Positions 11,001 through 18,400 of a stretch of 22,019 nt of DNA are shown here, piece after piece. The DNA comes from Heterotrichella gracilis (taxonomy: Eukaryota; Sar; Xanthophyceae; Tribonematales; Xanthonemataceae): contig JAULBX010029434.1 of the NCBI GenBank assembly GCA_032358255.1, forward strand, positions 1 through 22,019. Reading direction: 5' to 3'. Numbering within the stretch: the first letter of the stretch is position 1; the number at the start of each line of letters is the position of its first letter. The notes below the pieces were generated by a model, which was given only the letters and a program-made list of their open reading frames with translations, was not told the DNA's origin and did no database searches. Position numbers and translations under genes: made by a program.

Positions 11001-11111
11001 TTTTGCTGCAAAGTGGTCCCGCAGCTGTTTGTCTGAGCAGTGCTTGGGCAGGTTCTTGACGCACACCCGGGAAGTGCCGGGGGGCCCGGGGGCCAGGTCG
11101 AGGTCTGCCAT
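5092..11111 (-). CDS. MRD1: MRD1 homologue, five-RRM pre-rRNA processing factor
   Basis: Twelve exons on the minus strand: 11111-10966, 10705-10591, 10379-10325, 9957-9838, 9521-8840, 8424-8262, 7969-7720, 7313-7166, 6930-6630, 6349-6119, 5935-5700 and 5311-5092. This gives 888 aa, about the length of yeast Mrd1. Nucleolar SSU-processome protein that binds 35S pre-rRNA and U3 for 18S release (family knowledge). RRM1 about 15-90 ([17 protein letters not shown]). RRM2 about 337-412 (RLFVRNLPY). RRM3 about 538-610 ([20 protein letters not shown]). RRM4 about 667-750 ([17 protein letters not shown]). RRM5 about 776-855 ([22 protein letters not shown]). Other MRD1 blocks: [16 protein letters not shown] after RRM1, [15 protein letters not shown], and [11 protein letters not shown]...[15 protein letters not shown] between RRM2 and RRM3. 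The RRM1-RRM2 linker is strongly acidic and Lys-rich; the C-terminus ends [10 protein letters not shown]. Five rather than six RRMs favours MRD1 over animal RBM19. Confidence 0.96.
5382..5429. repeat. Copy of the MRD1 exon 12 start in intron 11
   Basis: Aligns directly to 5271-5312 in exon 12. The core tcacaaactccacgaaag is identical (parent from 5286, copy from 5403, offset 117). The flanking gcgcct-ctg-tt block also matches, with a 5-base insertion in the copy. In the minus-strand sense the copy still reads FVEF, as in the real exon. Confidence 0.85.
6934..6952. repeat. TTTAGGG-like tract at the MRD1 exon 9 acceptor
   Basis: In transcript sense the last bases of intron 8 read ccctaatccaaaccctgcag, so a degenerate CCCTAAA pair forms the end of the intron, including a CTAAT candidate branch site. 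A further gtttagggttta lies at about 7041-7052 in the same intron. Confidence 0.7.
7627..7676. repeat. Copy of the MRD1 exon 7 3' end in intron 7
   Basis: Aligns without gaps to 7721-7770 (offset 94). The best core is tagccgcgatca, with few differences around it. The copied splice edge reads GGAGGCAG|AT in transcript sense where the real one is CGAGGCAG|GT, so the donor GT is lost. Degenerate ccctaaa units (7678-7706) separate copy and parent. Confidence 0.85.
8211..8249. repeat. CCCTAAA-type tract after the MRD1 exon 6 donor
   Basis: Degenerate units ctaaaccctaaaaccctg and cctaaaccctaactct lie immediately downstream (in transcript sense) of the exon 6 donor at 8261. Here the transcript carries TTTAGGG rather than CCCTAAA. 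Confidence 0.8.
8584..8651. repeat. Intron-internal tandem duplication, MRD1 intron 5
   Basis: Two adjacent units of about 33-35 bp (8584-8618 and 8619-8651) both run from gttttgca to gtttccac with scattered differences. No exon sequence is involved, so local duplication here is not limited to exon edges. Confidence 0.7.
9586..9658. repeat. Copy of the MRD1 intron 4/exon 5 junction
   Basis: Aligns without gaps to 9485-9557 (offset 101), covering the first 37 bases of exon 5, the acceptor and 36 bases of intron. Intronic bases acattggatcagtttggat are identical, and tcatctgcatg at the splice junction is identical. The exon part has more changes, including TAA in place of GAA on the plus strand. 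The copy lies on the intron side. Confidence 0.92.
9985..10205. other. AT-rich island in MRD1 intron 3
   Basis: This part of intron 3 is clearly more AT-rich than its surroundings. It contains gtaccat...atggtac hairpin arms around 10054-10074 and long overlapping open frames on both strands that match nothing I recognise. Similar AT-rich patches lie in MRD1 introns 9 (about 6380-6580) and 5 (about 8490-8710) and in FCF1 intron 5 (about 13550-13690). I see no terminal repeats or target-site duplications. Confidence 0.4.
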
Positions 11112-11779
11112 GGGTGCAAAAACCTGAGCCCTGGTGCGTTACTGAGTGACCATAGCCAACGGGTGTGGCTGCTGTTGTAAGTGGCAGTGTGTAAAAATAG
11201 GTGTTTGCACTTCGACACACCAAGTTGCAAGTGCGTGGCGCCAATGACGAGGGGAGTTGGTGCAGGAAGGAACTGCAACTTACGGAGTTGCAAACTGACA
11301 AACAGAGCAGTGTTTTCGTTGCGCTCGCAATAGCTTTTAAAGGCGTTGCGGCAGCACGAGTTTTGCATGCAAACTTGTGCGGACACTCGAGTTTGGGCGG
11401 CTGCGGCAGTGAAGTTGTTGCAAGGCCCAACAAGACTTGGGTAAACCGTGCCCAACCTTACTAAACCCAGCTTACAAATACCGTTTACACGCTCAGCATA
11501 AGGATAGCTTATAGCACTAGACCTCTTGGCTATCCTTTTGCATCGCAATTCTGCATGGTGGCGGGAAGAACACCCTTGCTGTGAATACGCCGCACCTCTC
11601 AGCAGCTGCCCCCCTTTCTTGAGGAGAGACCCTTTTCAAGTTGTATCTGAAAGCGGAAGTCTGCATCCCAGTGTGCCTGGCGCATCAATACCCTCACAAA
11701 CAAGCTGTGTACGAAGCTCTGCTAGGCCCCAATTGCATACTGCTGTCGTAAGCGGGGGTGATATACAGCTGGGGACGGC
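11112..11779. promoter_or_regulatory. Shared divergent promoter, MRD1 / FCF1
   Basis: The start codons of MRD1 (minus) and FCF1 (plus) are separated by 668 bp with no coding exon. GTTGCA-type motifs cluster in the middle: agttgcaag near 11223, tgcaact at 11274-11280, agttgca at 11286-11292 and gttgcaa at 11417-11423. The same heptamer occurs twice in the 2034-2339 divergent promoter. No clear TATA box is placed for either gene. Co-regulation of the two SSU-processome genes is an inference from layout. Confidence 0.55.
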
Positions 11780-13864
11780 ATGGGCAAGGCAAAGAAGAAC
11801 AGGAAGTTCGCTGAGGTCAAGCGCACGCTCAACCCAAAAGACCTGCAGCCGTAAGTAGACAGCACATGCATGCATATGTGCATGCATGCTGCTGGCCACC
11901 ACCCCAGGGCTTCTTTCCTCCTGCTGGGGAATGTGCTGCTAGAGTGGGGTGTGCACGTTTGAAACATGTATCTCATAGTGAGGGTGGCACGTGCACGGTC
12001 CACTGGCTTGTGGATAGCTCAGGGTGACATATGAGCGCATAACATGTGCACATGCCTGCTGCAGGCCCTCAAAGACCGAGAAGAAGAAGCCAGAGGAGGA
12101 GGTCCGACACGTGTAAGTAGATGCTCTGGGAAGGATAACAATACTCACACGCTTGGGACTAGCTGACACTGGACCAGTTTGCACTTAGCCACAGATGGAT
12201 ACTCTGGGGGACTACCTGGCGCTGGACCCAGCGTGCACTGTATTACAGCTTGCCCAGAACGTGTACACAGCGCGTAACACTACCACGCTGGGGTGCCTGA
12301 AACCGCCTTGTCACAGGCTGACTCACTCGCAGGGTGTGCCATCACGCACCTCTCCATGTGGGTTGGTTGGCTGAAGCGCAGTGTTGTGGTGGTTCAGGGA
12401 CAAGGTGTCGAGCGCGCTGTTCTTCAAGTACAACACCCAGCTGGGCCCTCCCTACCACGTGCTGGTGGACACCAACTTCATCAACTTCTCAATCAAGAAC
12501 AAGGTACTGGATTGCATGCCTTGTGACCCTAAACCCTAAACCCTAAACCCTAAGCCCTATTACGTGCTGGTGGACACCAACCTCATGAACTTCTCAATCA
12601 AGAACAAGGTACTGATTGAATTCGATTGCACCTTGTGACGCCAAAGTCTAAGGCTGTCCAGTAAGGACAAGGTACCGCATTGCACCCCTTGTGCACAATG
12701 GTCAGCCTCCATGGTGCCCTCATGGGTTACCCCACAATACCGGCAGCCGTGCCTAGGGTCCCTGGCATAATTTGAAATTGTGCCATCATGCATCGGTGTG
12801 AAGTCCATGATGGAGATTGTGCCATCATTGGCTCTTGAGGCAAATATTACCCCCAAGCACGCTAGCTGGGGTGGAAGATCCCATCCACACACTGACATTT
12901 ACCTGCCCCCCGCAGATTGACCTGGTGCAAGGCATGATGGACTGCCTGTACGCGCACTGCATCCCCTGCATCACCGACTGCGTCATGGCAGAGCTGGAGA
13001 AGCTGGGGCAGAAGTACAGGGTGGCGCTCAAGGTGGCAAAGGTAAGGAGGGGAAGGGCATGGTGGTCAGGCTGGGCATGACGGTGAGGGCGTGGGTGGGA
13101 GGGAGGCAGCATGGTGGGAAGGGCAGAACAGCGTGCCCTGACCAAGCTGCCATTTGGATGGCAAGGACAGCATGCATGTTGTGCCCTACATGCATCAATG
13201 AAAGGCAGCAGAGCGTGGACAGGAATGGCCGCCAGAGTCGACAGCCATCAGAGCATGGCCTGAAATACAGCATGGGCGTGAAATCCAGCAGAGGGTTGCT
13301 TGGAAGCCAGCCAGCGCATGCACGCACATGGCGGCGTGTCACGATCCAGCCCCCTTGCCCCTGCAGGACCCCCGCATCGAGCGCCTGCCTTGCTCCCACA
13401 GCGGCACCTACGCGGATGACTGCCTGTGTGAGAGGGTGAAGCAGCACAGGTGCTACATCGTGGCCACGTGCGATCGAGACCTCAGGCGGCGCATACGCAA
13501 GGTGGGGAGGCAGGGATTTGCAGGCAGAAGCATGTTGAACAGGCATGATTTGCGGTTGTTGATAGTAATAATAAGGTTAACGGTGTTCAGGTGGCGTTGC
13601 TGTAGGTTAAAAGTATGGGTTGGGCGCTGTCTCATGTAATCTAAAACGTGAAAAATATAAAATAATATATAGTGTTAATTGATTGTGCATTGTCTCATGG
13701 CTGCACCGTGTGCTGGGGTCTTTGTTATACGTGGCTGGCCATCTCTGACCCTTTTATTTGCTTGCCTACAGATTGCTGGCGTGCCCATCATGTACCTGCA
13801 ATCGCATCGATACTCAATTGAGCGGCTGCCGGAGGCCACCATGGGTGGTGCACCCAGGACGTAG
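11780..13864 (+). CDS. FCF1: FCF1/UTP24, PIN-domain endonuclease of the SSU processome
   Basis: Six exons: 11780-11850, 12065-12112, 12398-12503, 12916-13041, 13367-13501 and 13772-13864; 192 aa against about 189-198 in other eukaryotes. Nucleolar nuclease that cuts pre-rRNA at sites A1 and A2 to free 18S rRNA (family knowledge). It opens [20 protein letters not shown], the family's basic N-terminus. A Lys/Glu linker follows, then the PIN domain from [18 protein letters not shown]. Acidic active-site residues are visible: D64 in VLVDTNF, D134 in GTYADDC (70 residues apart, as for the catalytic pair in yeast Utp24), and D153/D155 in ATCDRDL. Conserved Cys are present in CIPCITDC, and the C-terminus is [19 protein letters not shown]. 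Nothing suggests inactivation. Intron 3 contains two extra copies of the exon 3 end, one intact and in frame with its own donor. MRD1 diverges from the same spacer. Confidence 0.97.
12158..12240. repeat. Intron-internal duplication, FCF1 intron 2
   Basis: gggactagctgacactgg (from about 12158) recurs as gggactacctggcgctgg (from about 12210), each followed by acc(c)ag and a gtgcact-like end. The spacing is about 52 bp. No exon sequence is involved. Confidence 0.7.
12527..12554. repeat. CCCTAAA array in FCF1 intron 3
   Basis: Three perfect CCCTAAA units followed by CCCTAAG, in transcript orientation, beginning 24 nt after the exon 3 donor. This is the cleanest plant-type telomeric array in the window. 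It sits exactly between the real exon 3 end and its duplicate, and the duplicate is followed by a decayed trace of the same array. Confidence 0.97.
12555..12692. repeat. Two extra copies of the FCF1 exon 3 end with donor
   Basis: Copy 2 (12555-12638) aligns to 12450-12527 at offset 105. Over the exon part from gtgctggtggac to the donor, only two bases differ in about 51. It encodes [16 protein letters not shown], still open and followed by gtactg. Copy 3 (about 12660-12692) is a shorter, decayed version around aaggacaaggtacc. Copy 2 includes the putative catalytic Asp codon. A possible acceptor (ccctaag) directly precedes it but has a poor polypyrimidine tract. Confidence 0.95.
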
Positions 13865-13901
13865 GCGCACACCTTGGGCCAAGGGGGGGTGGGGGATGGG
13901 G

Positions 13902-13998
13902 GATGAGGAGGGGACTGCTGCTGCTGGGTGGGGTCGGTGGGTCAGGGGCAGATGAGGGGACTGCTGCGGCGTGGGGTGGGTGGGTCAGGGGCAGAGGA
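13902..13998. repeat. G-rich 46-bp duplication in the FCF1 3' flank
   Basis: Two adjacent units each run gatgagg...gggactgctgc...ggtgggtcaggggcaga. The first has an extra gctgct and aggag. It starts about 40 bp after the FCF1 stop and would lie in its 3' UTR. Confidence 0.75.
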
Positions 13999-15223
13999 GG
14001 GAAGCGTTGCGCAGTAGGGTGGCAGGCGCTGCCTCGCATTGTACCGCATGCGTAGCCTTATAGAAGATGGCTGTGCTCAGGCAGCACCACATGGTATTGA
14101 GGTTGCAATCTGGAGAGCAATGGCGAGGCAACAGTGGGTCACAAAAGGATATACGCTACCGTAACGGCAATCAGTTTGCTTTTCTATGCGTGGCAGATAA
14201 CTTTGAGCGAAAGAAAAAGAACTTTGTCATTCCAGGGCTGGTGCCAGCCCTTGTTATACTGCTTTCCAGCATTCACCACAATGGAGGGCATTTCAAGTTG
14301 AGAGGGTGTGCTACTATTTTACATCACAAGCCTTGACAGGCCATGGCTTCCCATTGTCCGCGCAGCGAACCTGGGTAGCATAGCAATGTGGATGTATGGA
14401 CCAGGTCTCAAATCGCGATCTTGACCACGTGGTACCGTGGTTCTCAACCAGAATGGTGTTCTGAATCAGGCAAATACTGTACCATGCGACGCAAGTTGCT
14501 GTAAATACGTCCTTCAACCCTGGATCCGTATGGTGTGTTAACAGGGCCCGCCACACTACCCCAAGCTGCATGCTTTTCTGAAAAGCAGGCTGCAGCTTTG
14601 CGGACCCACAGTGGGCAAGACAACAGCATGCACAGCATCGGCATCGGAAAACATTCTACTGTTTCCCGCAGCCTTAACGGTTGTGGACTGGTTGGTGTTA
14701 CACCACTGGGGAATGCAACCTGGGCCAGTCAAACGGGTCTGTCCACTATACTGTGCACACGACACCCGTGAACAACTCATGAGACAGAATCGGTCAAAGC
14801 TAAAAGAAGCCCTGTGTGCCTAAGGCTTAGGCTAACAAATTGAGCACCGCCCATTGCACACAGCTGGTCCAACGCAACTTCTATCTATCTACTAAGGCTG
14901 CCTATGCTTGCCGGAGTGCTGCAAGGCACAACCCACCAGCATTCTGCCATTATGTAATGTCATATGCAAGGCAGTGGATGCCTGCTGGATAAAAAGCCTG
15001 CAGTAGGCGCAGCAACAATGAGAAACCGTGGGTACTTTCCAGGCAAGGGCCAATCCAGCCCTGCCCTGTGCACCATCCATGCCCACCCAACGCCACGCAT
15101 GCTGCCCGCTATACCACTCTCAGGAGCCAGGCCCAAGCTAAAGTCCATTGGAGATCCTATCTGCTTAAACAGCTTCATGACCCCCCACCACCCCATGAAA
15201 AACTCTGGCAGCCTGATCATTGC

Positions 15224-15228
15224 TTACA
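15224..15228 (-). terminator. Candidate eRF3 polyadenylation signal (TGTAA)
   Basis: TTACA on the plus strand reads TGTAA on the minus strand, 195 nt after the eRF3 stop. It is assigned on motif and position only. Confidence 0.3.
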
Positions 15229-15286
15229 CGCTTGGCAGAACATCCCCGTGAATTGCTTTGGGAGGCTGGCTTCCCTAAATAGACCG

Positions 15287-15333
15287 CCTTGGCGCCCTCT
15301 TACTCATTGGTTCCCTTTAGCAGCTTGAAGACT
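15287..15333. repeat. Copy of the eRF3 stop-codon region in its 3' flank
   Basis: Aligns to 15410-15456 at offset 123. ttactc(c/a)ttggt(c/t)cccttt followed by agcttga matches the last codons and stop of eRF3 (minus strand). Upstream, ccttgg-cg-cct matches 3' UTR sequence. A further decayed match (aacagcttcatgacc) lies near 15168-15182. This shows that the exon-edge duplications are not confined to introns. Confidence 0.8.
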
Positions 15334-15422
15334 CCCGCAAGTGACCACCTCATCCCTTAGGTTAATTTGGCAGGCTGACTACCTGGGCTGACGTCTTGGG
15401 CTGACTACCTTGGGCGGCCTGT

Positions 15423-18400
15423 TTACTCCTTGGTCCCCTTTGGCAGCTTGATGACCTTGCCTATGGCCACGGTGCGCCCCTCGTCCCTCAGCGTGAAGCG
15501 GCCCAGCTGCGGGCATGCCTCAAAGGACTCGATGCAGATCGCCTTCTCCACCGCGATGCGCACGATGCACACACTGTCGCTCTTCACAAACTTGACCTGC
15601 GGGGGGTGGAGGGGCGGGGTGAGCGGTTGGGGGGGGATGTGCATGGCGAGCAAGCAAGGTAGTGGGTAAATGCGCGGGTTATTGTTGACATTTATCACCT
15701 GCGACCACAATCAGCCATAGCCGCCATCTGCCACAGGCGCCAGCAATGGCCACGAGGAGTCACTACCACCATATCCACCACCCTACACAAACCTATTTCC
15801 TTTGTCCAACATCAATCCACGGCAGCACCTTTATCACCTCGCATTCACCCATCATCCCGCCAACGCAACCACCACGACCACCACCACCACCAAACACCCC
15901 ACCCACCTTCTTCTTCTCCTTAGTCTTGAGGTCAATCTGCGCCACCAGCTTGATCACCTCGCACTCCTCAACCACGCTGTGGATGTGAAGCACAGCCTTG
16001 TACCTGGAGGGGGGAGAAGGGGATGACGTGAGCAGCCAGGAAGGGTCATACCCAGCTGTGGAGGTGGTCCGATCACATAAGCTCCAGCAAGGGAGAAATT
16101 AGACTTTAAGGTTAAGGGTCTAAGGCTTAGCGCACCCAGCTCCGCGGATGACCTTGTGCTTGAAAGCAATGAAGGGATTAGGGTTCAGGGTCTAGGAATT
16201 GGGATTTAGGGTTTAGGGATTAGAATTTAGCGTACCCAGCGGTGAAGATGACCTTGTGCTCCAGCAAGGGAGGGACTAGGGTTTAGGGTTTGATAAGTAG
16301 GGTTAAGGGTTTAGGGTTTTGCGTACCCTGCGGTGAAGATTGCCTTGTGCTCCAGCAGCTCCAGTATCTGCAGCTGCGCCTCAAAGGTGGTCACCACAGG
16401 CACTGGAGACTTGCGGCTGCTCACCACAAACCCTGACAGAATCTCGTCCTCCTCCACGCCGGTCAGGCGCAGCTTGAGGTTCTCCCCCCCGAGTGCAGCG
16501 GATACCTCCTTGTCGTCGCGGTAGATGGAGACCACCTTGACAGGCGCCCTGGGGGTGGGGGGTGGGGGTGTGAGCGGCGGGGATGTGCCAGTGGGGGTTG
16601 AAAAAGGAGGGGGTGGCAGCGGAAGATTTGCGGAGGGGAGGTGGGAGAGGGGGTGACAGGAACAGTGGGGATGAACGAGGATGTGGACACATCAGCAATG
16701 GGTTAGCCATGACCGGAACTGCAAGGTTCACACAGTCAGATTACCGTGCCTCCCGCAAATCCTGTTCCTACTCCCGCGACACGGTCCGCCCCAGCACAGC
16801 CAGATCAACACCCTTGCGTGAACACCCTTACATGGCTCCCAACACCCCCACCCCCACCCCGCCTCACCTATTTGGCATGACAAACAGCGTGTCCCCTTTG
16901 CACACAACCCCTCCCTTCACCCTTCCCCCCACTTCCCCTCCCCACCCGCCTCACCTGTTTGGCATGACAAACAGCGTGTCCCCCTTGCGCACCATGCCCG
17001 ACTCGCTCTTGCCCATCACGATGGTGCCCATGTCGCGGTACTTGTCGATCACCGGCAGGCGGAAGGGCGCCAGCGGGTTGCGCGGCATGGGGGCGATGAG
17101 GTCCAGCTCCTCCAGCAGGGCCCCCCCGTGGTACCAGGGGCAGACCTCGGGCTTCACGCGCTCGTTCATGTTCACGCCGAGCAGGCCTGCGCGCGGAATA
17201 TATTGGGTTATTTACCTTTCTATTTCTATGGTTTGGGTTGGTTTTGATGACCTCATGTGCAGGCTAAACCCCAGACCCCAGATGCTAAGAAAAAATAGCA
17301 TCTGGAGTTCTGCATGCTGTTAGAAGAGCTTTGGGCAGGCTTCACCCCAAATTGAACCCTGCGAGTTCACCAGCAGGGCCCTGCCACTGTAGCAGGCCAT
17401 AAATTGCCCTACCCCGTTCCATGTATATGCTTCTCCCGCATGCGCATGCGCATGCGCATGCCTCACTTGTGATAGCCTACAACCCAAATCCCATGCCCCA
17501 ATCCCTGACTCTTAACGCCTGCCACATCTGAGATGGGCATGCAAATGCATGTCCTTAACTATTGCGCACCCACACTTCCTCAAAAAGGGCGTGAGCGCCA
17601 TCGCAAATGAACTTTATCTGAATACGGGACTGCAACTTCCTCAAAATGTGCCCGCTCTGATCTTTCTTTTCCTTTTACCATGTACAGGGTTTTCCCATTC
17701 CAGCCTATCCTAACTTGGCCACCCATTCCCACCTGAGATTGGCAGGTAGATGATGTCCTTCTTGGGGTTGTACCCGCACTTCCTCAAAAAGGGGGTCAGC
17801 GCCTTCTCGATCTCATCAAACCGGGCCTTCGACCACGTGCCATCGGCTTCGATCACAGACGGATCGTCCATCTTGTTCACCACGATCACCAGCTTGGAAA
17901 CTCCGAGGGTTTTGGACAGCTGCGCGTGCTCGCGCGTCTGGCCCCCGCGCTCAAAGCCCGTCTCGTACTCGCCCTGTGGTGGGTTGGGGGGGCATGGGTG
18001 AGCGTGCGGGATGGAGGTGGGATGTGGGGAGGGGAAACAATGGGGATGAAGGGGAGTGGAAGTGGGGGGGGGTATGGGTGCGCGTGTGGAATGGTGGAGA
18101 GGGTGTGCAGGCTTTAATCGAGAAAGGGCGCAGCAAGCAGCTACATAAATATGTTATTGTTCATTACGAAGCACTTTATGGGATGCATGTGTGCAGCGCA
18201 AAGTGAGGGTTCCCTCAATTGCTGCTTCCATGATGATGCCCTTTTTCACACCTTTGTTCTTGTTTCTTCTGTACCCCGTACCTTGCGGGCTGATATGACC
18301 AACTTGCCCATATGCTGAACAAAACACTACTTCCAGCGTTCATTTCCGTTGCAACTCATTCCATTCCGCACCTTGCGGGCTGAGATGACCAGCACGCCCA

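Larger units (their letters stand above)
13865..15422. other. Convergent FCF1 / eRF3 intergenic region
   Basis: This 1.56-kb tail-to-tail spacer contains the two 3' UTRs and no gene I can support. FCF1's 3' side begins with a G-rich duplicated block of about 46 bp (from about 13902 and again from about 13949, both ending gggtcaggggcag). Several open frames of 60-95 codons between 14067 and 15330 lack family resemblance. Candidate TGTAA signals lie at 14500-14504 (plus) and 15228-15224 (minus). A copy of the eRF3 terminal exon end lies at 15287-15333. Confidence 0.6.

Noticed and set aside
5092..11111. Assignment as RBM19 (six RRMs)
   Set aside because: Only five RRMs can be assembled, and the length and linker blocks follow the MRD1 pattern.
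12527..12554. True telomere or chromosome end
   Set aside because: The array is four units long, lies inside the FCF1 intron and is flanked by single-copy genes on both sides.
12555..12638. Copy of FCF1 exon 3 as a regular alternative exon
   Set aside because: Including it after exon 3 would repeat part of the PIN domain, and the only preceding AG lacks a good pyrimidine tract. It is kept as a question in the findings, not annotated as an exon.
13788..14039. 83-codon minus-strand Pro-rich ORF
   Set aside because: It is the antisense of the G-rich 3' flank repeat and of the FCF1 last exon; its Pro richness reflects base composition.
14067..15330. Several 60-95-codon ORFs on both strands between FCF1 and eRF3
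   Set aside because: They have no recognisable domain, splice context or coding-like composition. One overlaps the duplicated eRF3 3' end.
16046..16326. Regularly spaced repeats resembling a CRISPR array
   Set aside because: The units are degenerate copies of an exon edge in a eukaryotic intron, lack conserved direct repeats with unique spacers, and no cas genes are present.
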